Part shown: piece after piece, positions 23,670-34,514 of the stretch | Numbering within the stretch: the first letter of the stretch is position 1 | How the letters are laid out: each line of letters opens with the position of its first letter | Assembly: GCA_907165065.1 (NCBI GenBank) | Contig: OU015527.1 | Span: forward strand, 23,387,686-23,451,685 | Source of the DNA: Caprimulgus europaeus | Taxonomy: Eukaryota; Chordata; Aves; Caprimulgiformes; Caprimulgidae | Direction of reading: 5' to 3' | DNA length: 64,000 nt | Position numbers and translations under genes: made by a program | Notes under the pieces: generated by a model | Told to the model about the DNA's origin: nothing | Databases searched by the model: none | Seen by the model: the letters and a program-made list of their open reading frames with translations, nothing else

Positions 23670-25035
23670 AGTTGGGGGTTTTTTTTGATACTGTGGTGTT
23701 TCTTTCTCTTCTGGTAAAGGTATTCCACCATTAGCTAATGTAGCAAGGAAGTTCACTTCATTTGTGACTATTTCCTGAAGTAGCTGCTGGTTTAGAAATG
23801 AATTGCAGGCATGATACTGATTCTAATCAATGTATTTTGGAAAACTTGCTTTGAAGTGATGTCTCTTTCCTCAGATGTCTATGCTTAGTGTCAGACCACT
23901 GCTTGATCATGGGAGAGGGTCTTAGATCTGTGGAAATTTTTGGTTCTTTGGTCTTCTGGAGGCTATAATCTGGCCTGTATTGAGGTTTGTTTTTATCCTG
24001 TTCTTGCTGCTTGGAAATAAATAGAATTAGCTTCTAGCACAAGTTCTCCCACTTTTAAAATAATAAAATAGTAGAGAACTTGCTGGTATTGTCAGTGGAT
24101 GTATTATACAAATGTTTTATTCTCACCACATTGTGTTTTACAGCCTTGAGTTTGAGGAGGCTGCCTAAAACATTAAATTTTATTTGTTAATTTTCTGTGA
24201 GAGTCTAAATATAAGTAAGTATTCCTACGTAACTAATCTTTGGCTTTACTGGAAATATCCTCATGTTTTAAAATAGGATTTCTTGGCACTGCTGTTGATG
24301 TAAAACTTGTTAGAGATGAGCCTGTAAGTGTAGAGTTAGAGTGCACTGTAGTTGGGAGGTTTGGTGGTGTCTTTTGAGCAGGTATGTCATCAAGGTTGTG
24401 TCAACTTTCTTAAGGTAACGTGGGATTTAAATTATTATTAGGGCTTTAAAAGAAGCGCATCCCATGAGAACTGTCACTCAGTCTCTAAGTTCTGTTTAAA
24501 ATATATTTTAATACAGTAGTTTGACTAAATGTTTGTGTAGAATATGGATTTTTTTTTTTGTTTGATACTTTTTTTCATATTTCAAGGTAGTTGTTGTTGC
24601 TAGCTAGCTTTTCTGTTGTCCTTGTCCCATATTGTCATGTCCCCCCCAAACTCACCAGTTTAATTTATTTTGAAATGGTCTTGCTCTAGATCCAGAAACT
24701 GTGACTAGGTAGGAAATGGATCTAACAGACCGGTATAACTCTTGTCTCTTCGGGCAAGTCAATTTTCATTACGAGTGCTTCCTTTTTTGCCATCTCTGAT
24801 ACTTGAATTGTGTAGAATTAAAATTGGAAAAATACATAGCTAATGTAAGAACAGTGACACTGGATAAAGGTGAAGCGAAATAAAGCTTCAGCATAGTATA
24901 GCAATATTAAACAAATGCTCTCAAGTCAACATTGGTGCTTAGACATCTTCTGGGGCTTTTACAATTGCCATGTTACACCCCCCACAGAGAGCTGGATGTA
25001 TTGTTTTTGCATGAGGAAAGTACCTCTAGGTGAGG
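23670..25035. other. AT-rich sequence, no feature supported
   Basis: No exon or repeat recognised between the candidate exon and the LTR-like block. Confidence 0.4.
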
Positions 25036-25159
25036 TTAGCAGTGTTCTGTAGTATCTAATGTTAGAGCCTGACAACGTGAATCAAAAGCAGCTGGTCTTG
25101 GACAAGTATGTTCCATTGATTTTATTAGTTTGGGGAGACTACTTCCTAGTGCTTCATAG

Positions 25160-25535
25160 CCTAACACCTTTCCTTTTCTCAGGATCCTGTATTGCCACTG
25201 GAATCGGAATGAATTTCTTAACACCAATGTAGTCTTAAGAAGCAGGCATCTTCATTGCAGTACCAGGTGCATGAGGGATTGCTCCACCTGCTGTGCATAC
25301 TGACTGTCGCTCTACAAAAGCTAAATACTATCATAACATGCAGATTCATTTCTCGATAAATTATTAACATATTCATTACATTTCCAAGAACTCATTTACA
25401 TATGTAAATGTCCTTTTCACATGCATACTGATGTCTTCTCCAATCTCTTTGAGGGTCCTCTGGTGATCGTCAAAGCTTTTGTCACTGTGCCCTCAGTTGA
25501 ACTTTTCTTTTGAGCGTGCTCAGTTCATCTCGGTT
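25160..25535 (-). mobile_element. LTR-like sequence (tentative)
   Basis: The block with CATTTACATATGTAAATG and repeated ATTCATTAC/ATGCATAC words resembles U3/R sequence of avian ERV LTRs read on the minus strand, and it directly abuts a CR1. I could not fix TG/CA ends or a target duplication. Confidence 0.3.
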
Positions 25536-25540
25536 CTCGT

Positions 25541-26218
25541 CTTTGGTAGACGAGAAGTTCAACATGAGCCGGCAATGTGCACTTGCAGTCCAGAAGGCCA
25601 ATAACCATATCCTGGGCTGCATCAAGAGAAGTGTGGCCAGCAGGTCGAGGGAGGGGATTCTCCCTCTGTACTCTGCTCTCATAAGGCCCCACCTGGAGTA
25701 CTGTGTCCAGTTCTGGAGCCCCCAACACAAGAGAGACATTGAGCAGTTAAAACAAGTCTGGAGGAGGCCACAAGGATGATCCGAGGGCTGGAGCACCTCT
25801 CCTATGGGGACAGGCTGAGAGAGTTGGGGCTGTTCAGCCTGGAGAAGAGAAGGCTCTGGCTAGGTCTGATAGTGGCCTTCCAGTACCTGAAGGGGCTACA
25901 AGAAAGCTGTGGAGGGACTTTTTACAAGGGCAGTTAATGACAGGACAAGGCAAAATGGCTTTAAGCTGGAAGAGGGTAGGTTTAGATTAGGTATTAGGAA
26001 GAATTTCTTTACTGTGAGGGTGGTCAGACACTGGAACAGGTTGCCCAGAGAAGCTGTGGATGCCCCCTCCCTGGAAGTGTTGAAGGCCAGGTTGGATGAG
26101 GCTTTGAGCAACCTGGTCTAGTGGAAGGTGTCCCTGCTCATGGCAGGGGGTTTGGAGCTAGATGATCTCTAAGGTCCCTTCCAGCCCAAACCATTCTATG
26201 ATTTTATGATCTTTTGGC
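25541..26218 (+). mobile_element. CR1 LINE 3' end with octamer tail
   Basis: The clearest plus-strand CR1 3' end. It has the C-terminal ORF2 words [17 protein letters not shown] and [20 protein letters not shown], then the 3' UTR (GGGCTGGAGCACCTCTCC, GTTGCCCAGAGAAGCTGTGG) and the tail ATTCTATGATTTTATGATC, the degenerate octamer repeat typical of CR1. 5'-truncated at about 25541. Few frame breaks, so relatively young. Confidence 0.93.
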
Positions 26219-26219
26219 C

Positions 26220-28027
26220 TGGTTACAACACTTCTGTCTCCACAAAACTGGTTTATTCTAGCATCACTACCTTATCTACCCTATTGCTAGGACTCAGTGC
26301 CTCAAGTCTACTACAGACTTTACTAGGCCTAGAAGGCATGTAACTCCTCTTTCAGTAGCACATTGTTTAGACAGAAAGGCATGTTCTTTCTGAATGCCTG
26401 CTATTTCCTGTTTCCATGGCTCCAGATCTCCATCCTCCCTGTTGGCTCATACCCAGGCTGACTTGTTCTCTATCTTTTTCTGTCTCTCTGTTTAGCCAAT
26501 CTCAGTATTTCATTTCTTCAACCTATCGACTTTCAATGTAGACCATATTTTCCTCAAAGTTGTTCCCATTAATTTATTTCTCCCTTGCTCTTGTCAGCCA
26601 GTCTCTGATTTGAAATTTGGGAATTTCTACTCTGTTACAGTGGCAAGGAAGTAATGAAAGGAGGGCAATTAAGGGAAAGAAAATTTTCATGGTTTTAGTT
26701 CCAGTAACCGGATCTGTAATCTGACCTTGTCTTGTCAAAACCTTTGATGTCTGAGATAGGGAGGAGTGCTATTTTGACATTATTGTCCACAAGTATGAGA
26801 ATGTTAGAGCTGTTATAGTTGGCACTTGTTGTCTTTTTGGTTTGTTTTATTTTTTTCCACCAGCCCTATTTAGAACAAATGCTTATTAACAAATAGCATT
26901 ACTGGAGGATAATCTCATGTGTTTACCGCATTTCTGAGAGATTTTTTTTCTTCTTTTTTTTTTTCTTTCAGTTTTGGAGACTTTTAAAAATAACTCTCAG
27001 CTTCATAGTTATGTCTTCAGAATAGTAATTCAAAACAGTTGTTTACCTATAATTGTCTTTTCTAAATTGGTCTGGTTTACTGTAGCTTTTGTTGTTTCAT
27101 ATTTCCACTCTGTTTATAGTTCATGAGTTTTGTGCCCTCTTTTGAACTTGACTTGTTTCTGTCATGTGGTGTTTTCATTTAATACTGAGTACTTTTTCCC
27201 TTGAGCAGCTGAGTTGGGGAAATCAATACAGAGTTACTGGTTTACTGAAATTTAGAAGGCCACTGTTGAAAACTTCTTTATTCAGAGTGAACTGAACTTT
27301 TGAATTTGTGTTCTTAGATGCTTTTGGGAGCAAATATTTCCAAATAATGGAATATATTTCCTAGTAATATATAAGATTTATTCTATTGGTCAGTGTTAAG
27401 AAGCTGTGTGTTCCCAACAGGGCTGTGTCTCCTTATAGTTATTGTGGTTTTCAGTAAGCACTAAGGCTTTTATTTGAATGAGGTTCAAATCATGAGGATC
27501 TGCATCTTATTTCATCTTTCATCCCTGTCAAGACAACTTGACCTACATACGACTACAACAGTTTGCTTAGGAAAAATTTTTGAGTTACAGTGTATGTGTG
27601 TATATATTAAATTAATATGTAATCCCTTTTCAATTATAATAACATATATGCCGTCATTAGTAATTAATTGACACTTGGACCATGTCCTTGAAATTGATTT
27701 TTCAGGTAGGATCTTTGTCAAGCATTACAATATCTTGTCATTAGTTTTATTTCAAGTCAGAGGGTGCTGGATTTTTTGTTTGTTTTGTAATGAATGGATG
27801 GTAGTTGTCAAGGGCAGAAATTACCACTTGCTGACCTTGTTCTGCACTGCAAGTTGAAACTTTACTTGGGGCTAGATTGGCATAGTTGCATCTAAAACTG
27901 ACTTGCTAACTGACTTGCTTTGTCTCACAGCTGCGTTACTACTTCAGTGAAATCAAAGTGTAAAGAGTTCTGTCAATAATTTACTGTGAGGATAGCTTGT
28001 TTCTCTTAGAATCTTGATGGACTATGA
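26220..28027. other. AT-rich putative intron
   Basis: No exon or repeat supported. The 60-70 codon open frames at 27474-27857 have no splice or composition support. Confidence 0.4.
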
Positions 28028-28662
28028 TGTGGGTTGACCTTGGTTGACTGCCATACCTTCACCCAGCTCCTCTCTCACTCTCCTTCCTCAACAGAACAGG
28101 GGGAGAAAATAAGATGAAACAGTTTGTGAATCAAGATGACAACTGGGAGATCACTCACTGATTACCATCATGGGCAAACAGACTCAACTTGGAGAAGATT
28201 AATTTAGTTTATCGCCAATTAGAAATAGAGTAGGATGGACTCTCCATGGGCTGCAGCTTCCTTCAGGGCATCTCTACCTACTCTGGCATGGGGTACTCCA
28301 TGGGCTGCAGTGCGGATATCTGTCCCAATGTGGGGCTGTTCAGGGGCTGTAGGGAGGTTTCTGCTCCAGTGCCTGGAGCACCTCCTCCTCTCTTTCACTG
28401 GCCTTGGCATATGCAGGGCTGTTAATCACGCATTTTTCCTTACTCTTCTCTCTGACACTCTGCTGTGCGGTGTTTTCCCTTTTCTTAAATATACTTTCCC
28501 GGAGGTGCCAGCATCTTGGCTGAGGGGCTCTACTGTGCCCTGTAGTGGGTCCGTTGGAACTGGCTGTATCTGGCATGGGGCAGCTCCTGCCTCTCCTCAC
28601 AGAGATCACCCCTGCAGCCACCCCAGTGCCAGCACCTCGGCACATAAACCAAGTAAGACCCA
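28028..28662 (-). mobile_element. Diverged solo LTR, GC-rich LTR superfamily
   Basis: Starts TGTGGGTTGACCTTGG and follows the same order of boxes as the LTR at 33227: GGGGGAGAAAATAAGATGA, GATCACTCACTGATTAC, CAAACAGACTCAACTTGG, and a CTCCATGGGCTGCAG-rich central part. It ends in CCCA at 28662. Same minus orientation as the others. Shorter and more diverged, with an internal deletion. Flanking pentamers do not match. Confidence 0.7.
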
Positions 28663-30979
28663 ATAATCAATGAAAATTCAAAACTTGATGTTGGATTAAT
28701 GTGGATAATCCATTTTGGGGACACTTGTGCAGTCTCCAAGGATGGTCTTCCTCACCATGCTTACCAGATTTTCTGCAATGCATTCTTATGTCCTAATTAA
28801 AAATTCCTTGATCAAAATTTACCTTTTATGTTTCTGTGTAAAAGCTAGACAGGACCTCCTGGAAGACACAGAAGTAACACACTCCATCTGTAAAATACCA
28901 GTGTGGAGGTTTGCCAGTTGTAAAGCACTGTGAAACTGTAGATCAATTCAGCATGAAAACAAAGTCAGGTATTCTAATCCTTCTTACGTGCCCCTCTGAG
29001 ATTTTTGACTCCAGGAGTGATATTGTAGCCAAAATGTTCAGTTTTCTCATTTTTGTGTTCAGTTGAGAGTTGCTTATCTGGAAAAGTAACCCACTGAATT
29101 TGGAGTGGTGGCACTTTTATTTGTCTAATAGTGGTAGATTTTGATGCTGGAAACAGCTATGGGAAGTACTTTACACTTGTGCCATAGCAGGCTGAAGTCT
29201 TTTAATAACTCATTTTGCTAGAATAAAAGTTAGAGGCATCTTTAAGTGTGGTGCTTGTGGAAAGGTCCTTCTACAGATAAATTTCTGACTCAAGAAAACA
29301 AGGTGCACACATGTTACTGAGACCTTTTTGTGATTTGGAAACAGTGCAAACTTGGCATGCTCCTATGAGAGCAATGGGTCACTTTAAAGAACTCTGGCCA
29401 GACTCATCAGTGAAGCACTTTTATTAAATGTTCTTGCAGGAGTGGGTGTCCTAACTAGTAGTCACACACCGCCAGAGCGACACACACATTTTTATACGCT
29501 GTTCCCAACTGCAAAATTCCTCCCTTGTTTCCGTTAGTGAGGTATTCCAAGGTTTACAGCCTGTCCGATATGCCTGTGAAGTCTTGCTGTAGTTCAAATT
29601 TCCTGCCACTCTATTTTAATCTCCCACCCTCTTTTTATTGTTTTTGGGTTTGTTTTTTTTTCCCCCATCCTTTTTATAATAAGATGCTAGGCAGTTACTC
29701 AGCAGCACATCCTTATCTCTAGCCACAGATGTCTTTCTTAGTTCCTGCCAAGTCATCCATGCATTGCAGGAGCTGAGCCCTCCTATTTGCAAAGAGAACA
29801 TTATCTTTTCTCACACTCCTTGAAGTCAAAGTGTTTTTAAAATTGCTGCAGGACAGTGGAGTGGAATGAGGAATCTAAAAGAATCAGTATTGGGTTCTCT
29901 CAAGCATTTAGCTGACCTCTGGTTCACTTTAGTCACCTGTCGTGCCAGCAAAGCAGTAAAGAAATTGTATCAGTCAGTGACTGAGGGATAACCCTCGTTT
30001 AGGGCAAAGCAGAAAATTTTGCTGTAAGTATTTGAGTGAAAAGCTCTGTTGTCATTCCATTGACAGAGCTGCAGAAGGTATCTGATAATTGAACATGCAT
30101 ATATAAAGCTAAGGAGGTGGAAGAACATTAATGTGTATTTCTTTTTCAGTGTTTCTTTGAGGAGCAGTTGGACAGTGTTGGTCCAGCCAGCTGTGGGGAG
30201 CTATCTGGTCTGTAGGAGCACTCGGAAGTTTTTTTCTTCTTTTCCTTCTTTTTTCTCCTGTTTTCTGACACTTCCCCTTTTATGTCCACCATTTTTGCGA
30301 GTTTTTGAGACATTGCTGGGAAAGGCTCAGGGGGTCTCCACACCCTGTTCTCTTATTGAGCTGACATTGTCTCCATCCTTGAGCAAACAGTCCTTTGTTC
30401 CAGGGAATTACAAGTTGGCCATGGTACCAGAACTGACTGTTCGTATTGTTTGTTTCTCCAATTGATCTCCTACACAGTTATAGGTAGATACTGTTGTGTG
30501 CATTGATGTTCCTTTTAAAGACATGTATCAGAGTTATGAGAAGTTTTGTCTTCTACAAAAAAAAGACTTATATGTTTCAAGGATCAATGTTTACAAGCAT
30601 TAATTGCATGTGGGTACTGTGGTGCAGTGTTTATATGTAGACCTTCATCTTCTGAGCTATGCTTGAACTGTAGGAAAGACGTACTGAGCATCTTTACTCT
30701 TACATTTTTTCAAATGTGAACATACCAACACAAGTGCCTAGGTGCTTGCTTTTTGTAAATATGTTACACTAATATTTTCAGAAGTGATACTATAATTAAC
30801 AGTGGTACTATAGTCCTGTCTCTTTCTGACTTTCATTTTTGCAGTTAAACCCTGCACATTACATAAAGCAAATTTGCTCAGACAGGAGATACTCTGTTCA
30901 GAACTCGAAAGGGATGCATAGACTTGGAAAAATAGGATGTGTTTCAGGCATTTAAAGGGAAAAGCTTTGTGTAGCTGCA
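28663..30979. other. AT-rich putative intron
   Basis: No supported repeat or exon. An acceptor-like TTCTTTTTCAG at 30149 precedes a short open stretch (CFFEEQLDSVGPASCGEL) but has no usable donor. Confidence 0.35.
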
Positions 30980-31953
30980 TGTAGGGGTAGGACCATGCAG
31001 TCCTGCACTCATTCCCTGCGCCTGGAGGGACGGGATGGGAATCACAAGAAGGGGGCACAGTTTAGAATGAGGACAGGGAGGGCTCACTCACCAGTTATGG
31101 TCACAGGCAAAACAAACTCAGCTTGGGGAAGAAAAACCAATTTAATTTGTTATCAATCATCCCAGTAGCACAGTGAGACATAACAGCCACATCTTATAAC
31201 ACCTTCCCCCACCCCTCCCTTCTTCCTGGGTCCAAATCACTTCACTCCCAATTTCTCTACCTTCTCCCTCCCCAGCAGCACAGGGGACAGGGAATGGGGT
31301 TGCAGTCAGTTCACATCTGCTGCTCTTCCCGGCATGAACAAAGCAAGCTTCCCATGGAGTCACGCACTTCTTCAGGCACAGCTCCTGGCTCTGGCATGGG
31401 GACATCCACGGCTGCAGATGGGCCTCCGGTCCAGGGCACCTCCTCACCCGGGTCTGGGGGTCTACACCCACTCTGGTGCTGAGCGTCTCTGGGGTCTCAA
31501 TTCAGTGACACTTGCCCTCGGCTCAGCTTTCTGCTCCAGCATGGAGTCCTGCATGGCCTACACGTGGGTATCTGCTCTACCACTGAACTTCCATGGGCTG
31601 CAGGGGACCTCATTTATCTTCTACTCCATGCGTGTTGAACTGTGTGTCAGGTTTTCTGTCCTTCCACTCTTCCTCCTTCCTCCTGGTAACAAAGCTCTCT
31701 GTTTATGCTGATGGTTGTCTTTTATTCAGGTCAATGGCCTCTCCTCCAGGTTCTCTCCACCTCCTTTTCAAGACAGTCCTTCCCTTCACAAATATGGATT
31801 TGCAGAAGCATTTCTCTAGTGCTTATTGGCTCAGCCTGGGCTGGAGGCGGGTACGCCTTGGAGGGAGATTTTGTGAAGCTTCTCGCAGGAGCCATCCGTG
31901 TGGCCCCTTCCCCAGCTACCAGAAATGGCTCCCCCCACCCCTGCAACCCAACA
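30980..31953 (-). mobile_element. LTR, GC-rich LTR superfamily (subfamily B)
   Basis: The left part matches the fragment at 1817-2052 (GACCATGCAGTC, CTCACTCACCAGTTATGG, CAGCTTGGGGAAGAAAAACC). The centre has the GGGGTTGCAGTCAGTTCA box and the right end has TTGGCTCAGCC/GCTACCAGAAATGG, matching the last part of the 33227 LTR. The ends are set by alignment and are not exact. No target duplication seen. Confidence 0.65.
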
Positions 31954-32772
31954 GAAGCTGGAGACAGAATCACCTGTTGAGAATAGAGTTGTGCTGCTAC
32001 ATTTTCTTTTCTCCACCCCCCCTCCCACCCCCACACACCCTGCCCTTCCCCTCCTTTCTTTGAAGAGTGTCATTGGAGAGATTGGTGGTGGTGGTCATTC
32101 CAGAAGTATGTGCACATGTTGATACTCCCACCCAGCATCACAAAAAATTGGAAAAGGTGTTTGTCATGAAGATGCATGTGGGCATAAACCACATCTGAAA
32201 AAATAAAGTTGTGTGAGCATTTTGCTGTTAATGCTGCTTCTATAAAAGCCTTCTAGACTACCCAGTCCATAATATGCTTGAAGTGGGACTGGTGCCAAAT
32301 AAGAGCCTGATTTGCATCAGTTTTGTAGCAGAACTGGATGAAGTAATTAATATACTTTGCTTGGCCTTTAACAACTGTATATTATTTATGTGTGTATGCT
32401 CTGTGATGTTGCCAAGTTCAGGAACTGATATAGATAAAGGATTTGCTGCTTGAGGGTACTTTCCCTCCTTTTTTACCACTAGTGTTGTTGGTGGTAAGAA
32501 TTGTAGCTCTGTTTTGGCAATGTATCACTGTAGACAATTAGAGCAAACCTTCATCTGGAGATGTACATGTATGAAATAAAACACAACAATCTCCTAATTC
32601 AATTTGGTATTCATAATCCCTTACATTCTATTATACTAATAGTTTATTTTTTGTTTGTAATACCAACTTATTTCCTGCTTTGACAAATAATCATCTGATT
32701 ATTTTCAGCAATATTCTAACATATGGAAAATGATGTTCACCACTTTATAAACTAGTACCTTTTTTAGCTTGT
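31954..32772. other. Mixed sequence, no feature supported
   Basis: A pyrimidine-rich tract (32015-32061) then AT-rich DNA. No exon or repeat assigned. Confidence 0.35.
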
Positions 32773-32876
32773 CCTGTATTGTGAGAGGGATGACTCACGG
32801 ACTCACAATTCAATGTGAGTCCCACTGGAGACCTCTAATTATTGGTTACACGATCACTTACATACTCTTAAGCTGC

Positions 32877-32919
<43 letters not shown>

Positions 32920-33226
32920 AAAACTCTTCATTGGCTAAAAGCTACTCTTCACACACCTGGTTACAATACTTGATTGCATAATTCCACCTGTTCATGAGCC
33001 ATTCTTTTACTTCTGATTAGTTACTAATTACAGCATACAAGTCTTCCCTTATCTTGTCTCATACATTCTTTGCTTGTTAGTCTGCTTTGTTTTATTTTTC
33101 ACTCAAAGTCAGGAATGAATTACTCAAGGCTGAAGCCACCTGTAGCTTCGGCTCTCAAAGGGCCAACACTGTACCTACCTGTGTAACAGTTACTGACTTA
33201 AATGGCTTATGCCCAGATTTCAATAT
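32773..33226. mobile_element. LTR-like block with CA microsatellite (tentative)
   Basis: Begins TATTGTGAGAGGGATGACTC and shows a word pattern (CACCTGGTTAC, TGTAGCTTCGGCTC) similar to avian ERV LTRs. The next LTR has inserted at or near its right edge. Ends and orientation are not secure. Confidence 0.35.
32879..32917. repeat. (AC)n microsatellite
   Basis: About 19 uninterrupted AC units. Likely length-variable between individuals. Confidence 0.95.
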
Positions 33227-34382
33227 TGTGGTGGGTTGACCCTGGCTAGAGACCGGATGCCCACCAAAGCCCACTCTATCACTCCCCCTCCTCAAATGGG
33301 CAGGGGGAGAAAATTATAACGAAAAGCTCGTGGGTGGAGATAAGGACGGAGAGAGATCACTCACCAATTACTGGCACGGGCAAAACAGACTCGACTTGGG
33401 GGAAAAAAAAAACAAATTTACTTTATTACAAAATCAAAATCAGAGGAGAATGAGAAGTAAAACCAAATCTTAAAACACCTCCCCCATCCCTCCCTTCTTC
33501 CCGGGCTTAATCTCTTTCCCGATTTTCCACCTCCTCCCCCCAGCGGCACAGGGGAACAGGGAATGGGGTTAGGGTCAGTTCATCACACGGTGTTTCTGCC
33601 GCTGCTTCCTCCTCAGGGGGAGGACCCCTTCCCCCGCACCAGCGTGGGGTCCCTCTCACGGGAGACAGTCCTCCACCAACTGCTCCAACGTGAGTCCTTC
33701 CCATGACTGACAGCTCTTCACGAGCTGCTCCAGTCTGGGTCCATTCCATGGGGTGCAGTCCTTCAGGAAGGGACTGCTCCAGCGTGGGTCCCCCACGGGG
33801 TCACAAGTCCTGCCAGCAAACCTGCTCCGGCGTGGGCTCCTCTCTCCACGGGCTACAGGTCCTGACAGGAACCTGCTCCAGCGCGGGCTTCCCGCGGGGT
33901 CACAGCCTCCTTCGGCATCCACCTGCTCCGGCGTGGGGTCCTCCACGGGCTACAGGTGGTCATCTGCTCCACCATGGACCTCCATGGGCTGCAGGGGGAC
34001 AGCCTGCTTCACCATGGTCTTCACCACTTATTGGGGGGGGGAATCTCTGCTCCGGCGCCAGAGCCCATCCTCCCCCTCCTTCTTCACTGACCTTGGTGTC
34101 TGCGAAGTTGTTTTCTCTTACATCTTCTCACTCCTCTCTCCAGCTGCAAAGTGTGCAGCTTTTTTTTCTCCCTTCCTTTTTTTTTTTTTCTTAATTATGT
34201 TATCACAGAGGCGTTACTGATTGGCTCGGCCTTGGCCAGCGGCGGGTCCCTTCTTGTAGCCGGCTGGCATTGGCTGTGTCGGGTCGGACATGGGGGAAAC
34301 TTCTGGCAGCTTCTCTCACAGAAGCCACCCCATGTCCCCTCCCCCACTGCTACCAAAAACCTTGCCACGCAAACCCAATACA
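33227..34382 (-). mobile_element. Young GC-rich solo LTR with perfect target duplication (copy 1)
   Basis: 1156 bases from TGTGGTGGGTTGACCC to AAACCCAATACA, flanked on both sides by AATAT (33222-33226 and 34383-34387). TG...CA ends plus a 5-base duplication identify a solo LTR left by recombination of a provirus. The reverse strand has AATAAA (about 33425) some 200 bases from the U5 end, so transcription would be minus. The centre holds a 48-base-period array. It is nearly the same by eye as 56301-57435. The 155-163 codon plus-strand frames across it are accidental. Confidence 0.92.
33636..34060. repeat. Degenerate GC-rich minisatellite inside LTR copy 1
   Basis: The core CTGCTCCAGCGTGGGTCC recurs at about 33636, 33681, 33726, 33775, 33823, 33874, 33924, 33965 and 34048. 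Spacing is mostly 41-51 bases, with one gap of 83. Units differ by substitutions and small indels, and most contain one or two CpGs. Confidence 0.85.
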
Positions 34383-34467
34383 AATATGAATTGGGGTAAA
34401 TGTTGCTGATAATGTTCTGAGTAAATGGTGGTAAATTTTGTGTGTGTGTTCTTGGTCTCTTTCACAG

Positions 34468-34507
34468 AAATTAAGGATGGGAGCAGAAATCTGCAGAAGG
34501 GATGGGA
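34468..34507 (+). other. Candidate 40-base exon just downstream of LTR copy 1
   Basis: Acceptor CTTGGTCTCTTTCACAG and donor GGGA|GTAAGT are both good and 40 bases apart. Two of three frames are open (one reads KLRMGAEICRRDG). No protein recognised, and its phase does not continue the 23540 exon directly. It lies 85 bases from the LTR edge. Confidence 0.2.
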
Positions 34508-34514
34508 GTAAGTA

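Noticed and set aside
31593-32063. 156-codon frame near 31.6-32.0 kb
   Set aside because: Overlaps an LTR and a pyrimidine-rich tract. Composition explains the lack of stops.
33703-34220. 155-163 codon frames across the LTR at 33227, repeated at 56806-57273
   Set aside because: They follow the minisatellite inside the LTR on the strand opposite to its own transcription. Recurrence reflects copies of the LTR, not a gene family.
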